Shown: positions 40,801 to 52,600 of the stretch, in pieces | Layout of the letters: every line of letters begins with the position of its first letter | How positions within the stretch are numbered: the stretch's first letter is position 1 | NCBI GenBank assembly: GCA_963556255.1 | Contig: OY744607.1 | Span: forward strand, 486,001-550,000 | Direction: 5' to 3' | Length of the DNA stretch: 64,000 nucleotides | DNA from: Allolobophora icterica | Lineage: Eukaryota; Annelida; Clitellata; Crassiclitellata; Lumbricidae | Program-made: the position numbers and the translations under genes | The notes under the pieces: model-generated | Told to the model about the DNA's origin: nothing | The model's input: only the letters and a program-made list of their open reading frames with translations | Database searches by the model: none

Positions 40801-42687
40801 GACATTAGAATATTTGATGCTGTTACTACGACATTTATTTGACATGGTGTGTAAAGCCTGTCAGAATTGGAGTGCTTACTTTTAACAGGGCTAACATGAA
40901 TGTTATCATGTGAAAACGGGTTTCACCAATGTCTGAATGATTGTCATTGCTTACATTTTATTGCAGCTCGAGACAATAGGTGATGCATATGTTGTTGCTG
41001 GTGGCCTGCCTAAGCGTAATGGAGATCTTCATGCAACGCAGATTGCATCACTGGCTCTACACATTCTAAGTTCCGTATATACATTTAAAATTCCTCACCT
41101 TCCTGAAAGACCTCTAAAAATACGAACTGGAATTCATACAGGTGACGGGTTCTTTCGTGTGGCATATTTATAAGTGTACCATTTTTTGCAAGCTATGGGT
41201 TGCGTTGGTTGAAGTGAGAGGAATTACGTTATGCACCAGCGTAAATTTCCGATAAGCTAGAAACCAGAAATTTTGTGAGATACTTCCAGACCTTTTGTGA
41301 GGTCCGGTAAAGGTATTGTAATAGGTGTATAGCAACTAAACTTAGCATACTACGACTATACTATTCAATTCAAAATCAGGTCTGCCTGCTGATCATAGAT
41401 ACTGAGCTATCTTATGCAATCAATTCTGCCATTTCATAGGAATTGTGCTTTTCAGCACTGAACTTAGAACTTGTTGGCCTTTAGCTGCTTTGTAAATTGT
41501 TTTATACCACAACTCCTGTTTGTTTTAGGACCTGTAGTTGCAGGCGTGGCTGGTGTTAAGATGCCTCGATACTGTTTATTTGGTGCTACATTCAACACGG
41601 CTCTTGCAATGGAAAGAAGTGCTAAACGTGTAGGATCTGAACAAATCTTATATATTAATTCCTTTTATTTCATGACGTGTGCACTTTCAGCTTTCTGTTG
41701 CCAGTGCAAATGTACTTAGTTTGGTCTGCTGTGTTCTAAAGTAGTTGCTGGAATCCTATTTGACTTAACTCGATAATTTATAGCACCACTTCCAGAATTG
41801 TAACTTTATGTGACGCGGAACAGTTACATATGTATGTAATTGTATGATGACAGCAAATATTAGGTATTCCAGAAATTATGTTCTTCCTCCCCATTGCATA
41901 AGAGCATTGACATTATTAATAAATAATAAGTATAATAAAATCATGATTTGAAATACATGTTTTTGAAAGTTTATAAAATTTTTTTTGAATATTTGATTGA
42001 ACCTGTCTTGGATTTCCTTATCAACAGCGGTTCTTAAGAGAAGTTCTTAAAGTTGAACGATCATTTCGGTGAAACGTTAACATGTAATCCGACGTCAGGA
42101 AACATCAGTGAAATCATACCAATGCGTTCGGAAACTGCTGAACTTTGATGGTCACATGCTCCGAGCGTGATAGTAGGAAAAGGTCCTATTTACCATCCTT
42201 TAGCCTATAACAGACTCAAAGTTACACCGCTGCTATGCATGCCTGTGAAAGTACATTTACTTTCTGTTTGACTACTAACAGCGATGCAAATTAACGTCAG
42301 CGATTCTACAGCTCAGCTGCTGCTCAGCAACAAGCAGTTTCAACTTCAGAAACTGGAATCGGAGGTCTATGAGGTCAGTATAGGCACACAGCCATTTGAC
42401 ACTGGAGATAATTGTTAGTGATCACATCTTTATTATAGTATATTCACATTTCTAGAAATTTTACCTTTATATAGTAGCCTACATGCAAATTTCTCAACCC
42501 TTACCGATTTTACTTTCAACACCAATGCCATACGTATTCCATAGAATATTTTACATGTAGATTGATTTATTAGGTTGCAATAGTTGTGCATGTAGTAAAA
42601 CTTTACTTTCAGGGAGACCGAAAGATAACTGTTTACCGACTACTAAGCTTGCAGAACTTAGACCTACCGATGCCAGCCACTGAATGA
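26383..42687 (+). CDS. Receptor guanylate cyclase, copy B (intact)
   Basis: Twenty exons: 26383-27073, 28140-28253, 28576-28757, 29258-29405, 30195-30401, 30633-30705, 31876-31969, 32614-32754, 33345-33428, 33689-33865, 34305-34470, 35486-35647, 36210-36402, 38226-38366, 39581-39704, 40303-40371, 40967-41141, 41529-41627, 42282-42373, 42613-42687. Phases agree throughout, giving 1068 residues, normal for the family. Signal peptide and ANF-receptor ligand-binding region span residues 1-447 and the membrane helix about 449-471. The kinase-homology domain (to about 810) has [11 protein letters not shown] in place of HRD and VTDHGL in place of DFG, so no phosphotransfer is expected. A coiled-coil linker (811-857) precedes the cyclase (858-1068). 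Metal aspartates (SDIVEFT, TIGDAY), guanine-contact Glu (LETIGD) and Cys (PRYCLFG) are present. The transition-state Arg after FNTAL is Ala, at 41606-41608. Resembles natriuretic-peptide-type receptors; the ligand is unknown. Confidence 0.92.
29534..29800 (-). mobile_element. LINE endonuclease fragment, intron 4 of copy B
   Basis: On the minus strand one frame reads [16 protein letters not shown] and then [12 protein letters not shown]. This is the conserved C-terminal part of the apurinic-type endonuclease of LINEs. Only a small remnant is present, and the copy A counterpart is mostly replaced by a GAAT array. Confidence 0.6.
32895..32960 (+). repeat. ATC microsatellite, intron 8 copy B
   Basis: About 21 ATC triplets. 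The copy A position (11640-11660) has a shorter, degenerate version. Confidence 0.9.
33069..33250 (+). repeat. tRNA-derived SINE, Thr-like head (copy B)
   Basis: The same insertion as at 11774-11945, with A box TGGCCGATTGG and B box GGTTTGAACC. It marks intron 8 as orthologous between the two array units. Confidence 0.65.
34491..34800 (+). repeat. Expanded minisatellite in intron 11 of copy B
   Basis: Repeats of about 12 bases (GCATTTAACATT) are nested in a higher-order unit containing GCATGACAT and GTAACGCTGC. Copy A has only a short version (14715-14825), so the array expanded in copy B or contracted in copy A. Confidence 0.8.
35221..35300 (+). repeat. TA dinucleotide array, intron 11 copy B
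   Basis: A pure (TA)n of about 80 bases inside a longer region of ATAC and ACAT repeats. Copy A has ATAC repeats but a much shorter TA run (15410-15422). Confidence 0.95.
36913..37886 (+). mobile_element. 5'-truncated LINE in intron 13 (copy B)
   Basis: The same element as at 17092-18048, nearly identical in sequence. It has the [11 protein letters not shown] box, a 10-base difference near 37178, and a (TTAC)n tail at 37839-37886. It shares its insertion point with copy A. Confidence 0.85.
39903..40172 (+). repeat. tRNA-derived SINE (family 1), intron 15 copy B
   Basis: This is the orthologue of the insertion at 20352-20620, with B box GAGGTTCAAATCTC and the CCGCCCTCATATGC motif. The copies differ by scattered substitutions and small indels. 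Confidence 0.75.
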
Positions 42688-42775
42688 ATTCAATCAGTTC
42701 TTTTGATGTCAATTCGTCCTGGAAAGTGTTCAGCTGAAACCTCCCAGAGAAGCTGCTAACAACCGATCCAATTTC

Positions 42776-42826
<51 letters not shown>

Positions 42827-44294
42827 GATCTTTCCCTTTGAACTCTCTTACCTAACTGGTCATGGTAGCAAGTACTTAATCAGCAGCTAAAGCAACAGAC
42901 GATGGTTAAGTTCTTTCAACTCTACTGTAACATTTAAGGTTAAGTTTATCCGGCTTTTCTGACGACATATACACAGAGTTCGACTTTTAGTGTGTTATAT
43001 AGTACCGGTATATAAATAATTCAGAATGTGTAAGATATTAATGAGTGGTTGTAAAGTTGAAGTAAGTGAAGTGATAGGCCAAGTATGGACGTGTATAGGA
43101 ATGAACTCAAGTTCGTTCAACATGTTTGAATGTATTTGTATTTGCACATTTTGCAGCAGAATGAGTTATTCTTGTAAAAAAAGGGTAAACTGCACATATT
43201 TAAGATATATCTAGATCTACAAGATGGAAAATAATTCCCCATCTGGTTAACCACTGTCACAAGGTGAATTTGTATGCGAAAAGTTTAGTTTTGGGGGCAG
43301 TTATCTCGACTTGGCCCGAGTTTAGCTTGATTAAGATGTCATTTTAACCTTGAATTAAAACCAGACGTTTGATGGGTTTTAGGCCTGTGTGAGGGCTCCT
43401 TTTTCTCAATAGACGTGCCTCGGAAATTTCCGTTGACTTTCAGCCTGTCTTGTGTCATTTGTGGCTGTGTGTTGCTACACACATCATCTAATGAGGTACA
43501 TATCTGTTCTTCAGGTGGCTTCTAGATCTTTCAGTGTAAATAACAGTACTGGGTCTTACGATACTAATTAACTATGTGTGATTGTAATTAATTTCTCATG
43601 TGGCGTTGGGTATCTGTCCAGTGAAGCCGGTTGAGAACATTTTCTGAAACTGTTTGTCTCTTTTATTTGCGTTTATTTTATGAACAAACAGCATCTGTAA
43701 ACACTTTAAAACCGGGCATTATTTGCAGAAACTAAAACTATTGATCAACTGTCTCCTGCAAAACATTAATTATTATGCAAGCAAAGCAATGTAACAAATG
43801 AACAGTCAGTCTAAAAACAGACTTAATCAGTTATATTACTATCGGTTTAAATATTGTTTAACTGTAGTTTTAATTATCTTGTGAGCTCAGTCTGCAGATT
43901 TACGGTAAAAATAGAAATATGTCAGGCTGTCTACTACATCAAAACCTTTCACTTGATATTAGCAGCATATGCCAGTATGCTAAAGTCTGCCAAAGGATGG
44001 AGTTCCAATACTTTGTCTATTGAAAGACAAACAAGGAACAACTTGTTGGATACAAGATGCTCAGGTGTTAGAATGACGAAGCCAGGAACAAACTGAACAC
44101 TTTAAAAATTTAATGTCCAGTATAGTCGTCCATGCTTAATAGCAAATGAAAAGAATTTACAAACAGGAAGACTGGTGTATCAGTAGGGTAAAAAGTGTAG
44201 CGTAGCTTATGGAATACAGGTGGATCATAAACTTAGAAGGTATTTCCTTTTGTCTAGAAACTCGTCGGTTTCACAGACATGAACTCTGAAAATT
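42688..44294. other. Region between cyclase copy B and the minus-strand gene
   Basis: The 3' ends of two convergent genes meet here. It includes an (ACAG)n array at 42779-42824. From 43390 it matches the window's first 870 bases and 24700-25395. No further gene is seen. A TTTATT at about 43673 would be AATAAA on the minus strand, but it is far from the stop and its use is uncertain. Confidence 0.6.
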
Positions 44295-46588
44295 TCACAG
44301 CAGACTGCTGTTCATTTCATCAAGATGCTGTTGCATTGAAATGAGTTCGTGCTTCAGTGCTTCCATTTCTTGCAGTTCACAGCTGTCTTCACGATCACTG
44401 CTGAAGACGGGCGACAGAGTGCACGCCAGAGGCACAATGTGGGCGTCGTCATTCAACAGGTCCTCTTCCATGTCACACAGAAAGCTGTTCTGGTCAGCAA
44501 GTTTAGCTGTAAATCATAGAACCCGACAGATCAGAGGGTCACCTAAGGGCAACTGATAGCTATACTTCTAAGCAGGGGTTAAAGTGGAATGGGAACGGTT
44601 GGAACGGCGCACTTGAAATTCATTGCTTGCGTTCCCACTGCTCACGCCTACGTTCCAATGAAACTCTTCTTTGGCGTTCCCACTGCTCACCCAAACCACT
44701 TTAACCACTGCTTCTAAGTATGAATACACAACAGAATAACAATAAGAAGAAGAGAAGAGCTGTCCCTTAAGCTATCCTAAGAGGCAGCTATGTGAATGAA
44801 GTGTCACCGACTTCATTTTACTTAGCTTCAGCATATGAGGATGGGTGGCCAGTCCTTTCCCTCACCAACTAATCTTCCCACCGACAGTGTGCGGTCAGTG
44901 TACTCATTGTAGCTCAGTTGACTAGGGGTGCAAGTGGACCAGAAATCTCAAAGCAAATTTCTGCCCTGGAGGAATTTGAACCTCCGACATCTCAGTTGAT
45001 AGTCCAGCATGCTAACCACCAGACTATCGCGCATCCCCAATAGCTATACTTCTAAGCATTAGAACACAATGGAATAACAATAGTCCAGAGCGCCTCTGAG
45101 TAGGAGGATTTATTTAGTGCCCTGCAAGGAGGTTCAGTACCAGGGCACAGTACCAGGGCACAATATAAATCCTCGAATGAATGAATGAATAAACCGATAG
45201 AAATTTGATGTTGTGGAATCTACTAGACTTTCAGTTCATTAAAACTAACGTTATGTTGCTCTATGCATCTGCCTAGGATTAAGCTGATTCTACTAAATGC
45301 AGAAAGCTATTGGCTTTGACTCCTGTGATTGTCCAGACTAACATGTAAATCAAGCTGTCGAGCTAAAATGCTTTCTAAAATTTAACAATCTCAGAATATT
45401 GATGCTAAGCAAACTATTTAGATTTTTTTTAAAGAAAATTTCTCAGCTTTCAGTTAATAAAATAATTATACAATCAAAGATAAAACTTGCCAGGAGTTGA
45501 CGTAAGCTTCTTAGGTGTTGTGGGATTGTCACTGGTGACCTCGTGCTGTAGACAAGCTGAAACCTGTGACTGGCACAGTGTATCATATTCCTTTAGATCA
45601 AGCATCAGTTTCTCCAGCTCAGCACTCTCACTTTCAGCATCATCTGCATCTTCTAACAAAAGTCCAAATGTGGCAGTTTAATGTACAAGTGTATAACGGT
45701 ATAACATCAAACAGAATTAAGGCACTGGTTAGTTGCGATAGCATGTTGCTACTCAACTAAGTAGTTTATTAATTAATTAATTAATTAATTAAGAAATAAA
45801 CACAATGCATAAATGATACTCAAGAAAGAGGGCCAAGGCTAGGATAAGCTGTTAGCTTTTTCTTGGCTCCTGTTGCACTGTACTTGCTGGCTCATGACTC
45901 CAATTGTAATACTTGTTTCTGTGCAATAAAACATGCTTCATTCATTCACTTCATTCATTCATTATCAATGATGTAGCAGCCTTTTGCAAGCTGCCAACCT
46001 CTGCATGCACATATTTTGGGCGACTCCTTTAACTGATGCCTTAAGGAATAAATAACCCTTAGAACTATAACATGACAACAATAGGAAGGAACAGTAGCAA
46101 TAACATTTTCCCTGGAATGCATAAAAAATCATCTCTGTATACAACATTCAACTGAAATTTCTTGAAAAGATCCTAAACGTAATATCACACCTGGTTGGAG
46201 GTTGGCATTTTTCTGTTCCTCTGCTACACATTTCTTGGTGTGCTTTACGCTGGCTTTGTTTTCCCTTCCAGATGACTTTGAAGGCTTTTTGACTTTTTTT
46301 GGCTCTCTTTCTGCATCGGTTTTTGTGAACAGATGTCCATATTCACGGCCACTGATGTAGAGTTCGTAGGGAAGTAAATACCTGATCACAAAAGGCAAAA
46401 GATTCATGTTTCAATGAACTTCAAACTAGGCCTATAATTGAAATATGGCTACAAAATGTTGTCTCAATTATGGAATGAACAACAATGATATCAAATGCAT
46501 ATCTGTGTTGTACTCCGCTCAGCTTCAACAGTTGCAGTTCCAAATGTTTAAGTCTGTACAACCACACACACGCACACATAAGGTTAGT

Positions 46589-46628
<40 letters not shown>

Positions 46629-49600
46629 TATACACACATATATATATAATCAAAGAATATTGGAGTGAAATCGATCAGTCAGAGTATATCTGTATATTTT
46701 AAGACAACCAAAACTAGCTGATGCATTATGCTGCAAAAACAAGCTTATGCTAAAAATTAGTACATCATTAATATAAGTGCAGCCAATCCAACTTCAGAGA
46801 GATGATATTACAAGATTTAAGCAAATAATAATATCTATACTAACCTTTTATAGTAGTTCTTGGTTTTAGAGTTTGGTTTTGCTGTAGAGACGCCCGTCAG
46901 CTCAATGTAAATCTCAGTCCACAGCCGCTTCTGACAAACCTTCAAATTTCATAACCAAAAATACCATATAAGCCTGGTTTACATACAGCATTCTATCACA
47001 TAACTTCTCTGGATAGAAATACCAAGGGAAAAAAAATTCAGGTTAAACTCAAGCACATATTCAAAGAATGGTCAAAAGAACAATGTGCTCATTTGAACCC
47101 AAAAACGCTATGCCCATCATTCAAGTTACCTCTGAAGCAAATAGCTGACCAGAATTAAATTTGAAACAAGATTTGCAATAGAAATTAGTAGAAACTTTGT
47201 TAGAAATGACTAGCGAAGCAGTACCGTGTCATATCCACCACGGTCATGGACTGCCAGAAACAACTCAAACAGACCAATGGATCTGTTCTCCCAGACTGGT
47301 AACTTGTGTTTCCGCTGTTTATTCTGCGACATAAATTTGCGGACATCTTGTTCGAATCTGTCATGGTTCTCCTTATAAGTCTGCAGTCAAATAAAAACAA
47401 ACATTAGTATTTTCAACTTCTGCTAACAGCTTACATAAAATGATAAACAAAACTATTCTCCAGACGTCAGATCAGAATTTACTCTGGTTTGCTGAGCTAT
47501 AGAGTATCTAACTATCTTTCCGTACAGTGGGAATGCATTACGTTGAAGCAATGTAAGTTTACATGATAGCAGTAAGATAAGGAAAGGCATAAAACTCTTC
47601 TGCTTTTCTGTGCATTGTTTAGCTTGCTAACGACATTTCTGTGTTAATAACATTTAACAGCATGTATTGGCGCAGGTAGTGCTTTCATGAGGTACTAAAA
47701 AGGCGCTATAGAAACTGTCTGGATACATACATAGGCATACATATAATATTAATTACAAATAAGGATTCTGAGTTTTGGGCCTAAATTATAAGAAAACAGT
47801 AACTTTACTGAGAAGAAAGTGTAGTAAAACAAAATGCACCAGTATAATTGCAAGCACATCTACTGGAAAAGATCAAGGTGACATCACTCGACTTGTTGAA
47901 CTGATCTGAACGGCTACATACCTGTACATCTATTGTGTACTTTTCCTCTTTTGTTCTGCCAACCAGTGACGCAGATTGACCCAGCAGTTGTTGCAGACCT
48001 TGTCCCTCTTCCTCAGCCACAGAGCAAATCTCGTCAGCTAACTCGTCAAATGCTGAAGCCACTTCATCTCCACTAAGCTCTGTTTCATTCACTTCTTCAG
48101 AGTATGACTGACCACCGTTCTCACCACCATTCTCCACGATTTGATCCTTTGCCTTTTCAACTGCAGCTGCTTTTGGCTTCACATGCTTCAGGGTATCTGC
48201 TGATGAGTTTTCCAGTTTCTTTGTTTTCACAGGAGGACAGAATCCTTTCTTTGATCCAAGATTTGCTTTGTTCTCCACTGGTTTTGAGGATCCAGAGCTT
48301 GGAACCATAAAAGAAGGCTTTCCTGCTTTTACGACTTTGCTGGTCTGCTTTGCATCCGTCTTTTGAACCGAATCCTCTTCTGCAGGTTTTTGTACATCAT
48401 CAACGTCTGGAACAATTCTGGAGTCATGGAAATCACTGTCTTCCAAATAATTATTTGCGATGGATGAATTATGTTCATTCTCCATGGATGCCATGGCCTC
48501 TGATTTACTCTTCTGTTCAGAGAACGGTTGATCACCAGATCTGTTACACAATTCCTCTGATTTCTGATCAGGTATCAGCTTTCGAATCTTGGATGCTGGC
48601 TCACCATCAGAGTAAGTTTTTTCTTTAGCTGCATCTTTCTTTGGTAATTTAGTATCTGTTGCCAGTTTGGCTTTCTTCTTCTTTTTCTTATCATCACCCT
48701 GAGAGTTAATTTGTTCAGCGGGTATTTTAGTTTTACAGCGCACAGTTTTATCCTTTGAAGAATCCGATCCTGGACTTTGTCTCTTTTTCTTCTTTCTGTC
48801 GTCCCGACAACGAGGCTTTGAACTGGCACAGACTAACAAATAGCAATCAACAATTATTCTTCTTGTGACTTCGCAAACCAGAGATCGATAACTTAGCGAT
48901 TAGATTCTACTCAAACGGCTAATTGATTAGACAAACAGCTATTCCTAATTCTAATCGATTAGCTGTCATCTGATCTGAATGCTAATTCCAACTGATTAGC
49001 AACTGTTAGCTACTTATTGCAAAATGCAACAGTGAGCTTCTGCAGTAACAATGTCAATAACTGCAGCATGTGGTGTGTTGCTGCTTGCTAGTTTGTGGAC
49101 TGTTCTGACATAGCAGCTTTAGGTACTACAATAGACTACAGTAACTTGCTGTAGTAACTGTGTTTTGATCAAAATCTGACAAATTCGTGAAGCAAATATA
49201 TCTATGAATTATCAAAACCTAATTCTAATTGCTAATTAATTCTAATTATAATCAATCAGCTACAAGATTTTCCTAATTCTAATCAATTAGCATATTTCAG
49301 TAGTTAATTCTAATTCTAATCGATTAGCAATATAACTAATTGTGACCATCTCTGTGAAAAACTATGACGTTTATTACAACTCTATCTACACAACATCTAG
49401 AAACATTGTAAGCTTTAAAAATGTAGTGCATGCAAAAATCTAAATTTGACTCTCTTACAAACAATTTAATTTCATAATGTTCAAACACTTTAAAAATCAG
49501 GAAGTGAGAACCGATCTGTTGGCAAGTGAATTAAACACTGAATAAATAAATTAAGAAACAGTAAAAAATTTGAGCTTGAGATGCACCTAGAGCAGATGGC

Positions 49601-52600
49601 TGGAAGTGACATCTACTCAATCTCTCCTTCAACGTCAACGTTTGAAAAGAGGTTGCTTCCTTGACGGCTTCTTTCACAGAAACCCCTTTGAAGATTGTCC
49701 TCTCAATGCCACTTGTCTACGCATGAACAAAGTGTGACAGAAATTGTAACAGGTATAAGGTAACATGTGACAAGCGTAACATATGCCCTGATAGATTCTC
49801 AGTTCTAAACAATCTACATGCATGTAGGTAGTGCTCCATCAAGTCAGAACATCTTTCAGTAGAATTGTAATTGTACTTGAAAATTTATATACACACTTCC
49901 AGAGCAAAGTAATCAGAGATGCTTTCCTCACTAGCCCACATAATGTTAAATGTCAGTAGGGACTGGAATTCTGTACAGTGTACTTATCTGCTGCTTATAT
50001 TTGACCAGCTCTGGTTCAACATACGGAAAGTTTAGATTTCCAGCACGGTCATGTTTCATCCTTATATTTATTCATTTAAAATACTACAAATTTACTTTGA
50101 ATACCAAGCAAATTAATTTATGGCCTTTTAAAAACTATTTACCTGTTCCAAGCTAGATTTAGCAGATGATGACACCTAATGTTTCATTATTAAAATATTT
50201 CAAAAGTTCCAATAGTTGTTCTGCTCACCTTTTCCTGCCGACCAGCAGAGGGATCAAAAGGCACGTGTTCTCCATAGATTTCAACCATATGTTCTGGAAT
50301 CCAGGCACGTGATCTCTTTGGCCCAAGAAACTCAATGTGGTAGCTAAGCGGATCACCATCGCAATCCACAGAAACGGAAGTGTCATAGTCCACATCCACA
50401 ACTACCAAGCCTGGCCACCTGCAACGTTTTAGCAACATGCAATACATAACAAGAACCCTGTTAACAATAAGAATTATTATAGTATTGCAGAAATGGGGAT
50501 AGATGAATAGTTACACTCTGGTCTGAAAAGCACTAGATCTTGAAAAGTCGCAGTTTGATACCTGTAAGCCCCCTCTAGGTCGACTCGATCTTCCACTCCC
50601 TGGGGACCAGGGGCGGCGCTACACCAGGGCGCGCCAGGGCAAATGCCCTGGTAAAAAAGCCTTTGCCCTGGTCGATGCCCTGCCAGAATTTTTGCCCTGT
50701 CCATAATTTGTTCTGGCATATTTGTTATATCCTGATATATAAATTCATTTAATTGACTGAAATGTTAAAATTTGCTTTACAAATGTCAAAAACCGTTGAT
50801 CTTCCGGGGGGGGGGTTCGCCAATATGATTATAGACAAATATAATAGCGCTGGGAGCGATTTATGGCAAGCGCGTAGCGCGATCTTGTATATGGTCACCA
50901 TTTAAAATCGCGCTACCGCGCTCTCAGAAATCGCCCTCTGCCCTGGTTACTTATATGACTGCCCTGGCTATGCCCCGGTTATAAAAAATGTCTGGCGCCG
51001 CCACTGCTGGGGACAGTAGTAAACTGAGCGGGCACCTTACAGGCTGGCAAGCTGGCAATTAGCTTGTGTTAATTAAGATCTTGAAAATTGTACAGTCATG
51101 TTTCAATGTAACTTACTGTGGTTTGTCAGTGAGCTTGTCAATAAACACGAATATTATTATTATTATTATTCATTATTATGGTGTTACTTACGAAATACAT
51201 ATAATATATAATCAGATCAGATATATAATCAGTCTCCCGGCTTGATTATAGTCTCCCGGCTTGATTATTGTAGTGCCCTTTATGCTGGCCTCCCAGCTGT
51301 CCGGGTTGGGTGCCTGGATCGGGTTCTCCGCGTAGCTGCGCGCCTCATTGGCCGTATTCCTAAATATGGCCGGGTTTCAGAATTTATGAGGGATGTGTTG
51401 CACTGGCTTCCATTCCCACTACGAATCACATATAGGGTTTCTGCGCTTGTTAGGCGCTGCTTGGAGGGACTAGCGCCCCTATACTTACAGGGTTTCTGTC
51501 GCCCTACATCTGTTGTCCAGCGGCGATCTAACCTTCGATCAGCTGATCAAGCTGTACTCATGGTCCCTCGCTCGCGTACCGCAATCATGCAGCGCCGCTC
51601 CTTCTCTGTTGCTGGTCCTATGATCTGGAATGGGCTTCCAATAGCGCTCCGTCTGATCCCTATAGATCACTCTACTACTTTTTATACTAATTTGAAGACT
51701 GTTCTCTTTAGCCGTGGCTGAACTGGGAGCGCTCCTGAGTAGACAGCCTTGAAGGGGCGCTATATAAATGTTCCGTAAATGAAATGAATGAAGATCATGT
51801 TGATGGGAAATAAGAGCCAAGTCTTCTATAAGCATATCACTTTTTACCTCATACCTTTTGCACTGTTCTTGTACACTATGAGAGCTGCTACAATATCTTT
51901 ACAAGTGCACTTAATACTAGTTAATCATTAAATTATCCGAATGGGTTAGAGCGCATGCACAACTCCAGTGTATTACCTGTTGCCTCTGCCATTCAGTTGA
52001 CGGTTTGTTTAAATAAACATAACAATTCACTGCTGCTATCAAGCTGCATAATAAAATTAGCGAACAAAATCGAATGTTGGCGTACCACCAGCAAAGGTCA
52101 GATCAAAAACAACAGGCGAGCGCTAACATCCCTTGCGAAAGATGGGCACAAACAATTAGAAAATTTAAATTTTTAAGAAAAAGAAGCGCATGGTGGACGT
52201 AGAACAGCTAATCAAAGAAAGGTGGGCATAAACTCATAGAAGATTTAAAGAAAAAGAAACGCATGATGGACATAGAATATTAAGCGATTTCAATAGTCAG
52301 TAGCTAATCAAAGGCAGATGGGCATAAACTCAAAGAAAATTTAAATTTTGGGGATTGTTTCGCGTACCACTTAGCGACACCTGGCTTAGCACTAGTGGTA
52401 TGCATGCCACCGTTTGAAAACGGCTGGTGTAAATTATCATCTTAGTAAATGAGTGCATAGGTTTAAGTTCATACCAACAGTAGCCAGGCATCTTCGCCCA
52501 GACGAGAGATCCAACTGGTAGAACTGATCGGATGTAAACCAGTCGGCATCTCTCCGCCATTTCCTCAGCTTCCCATGTGTCCTCCTCTGGGACATCGCAG

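Noticed and set aside
44880..45045. A tRNA gene on the minus strand
   Set aside because: It shares a long non-tRNA body with three other insertions in the window, so it is a SINE head.
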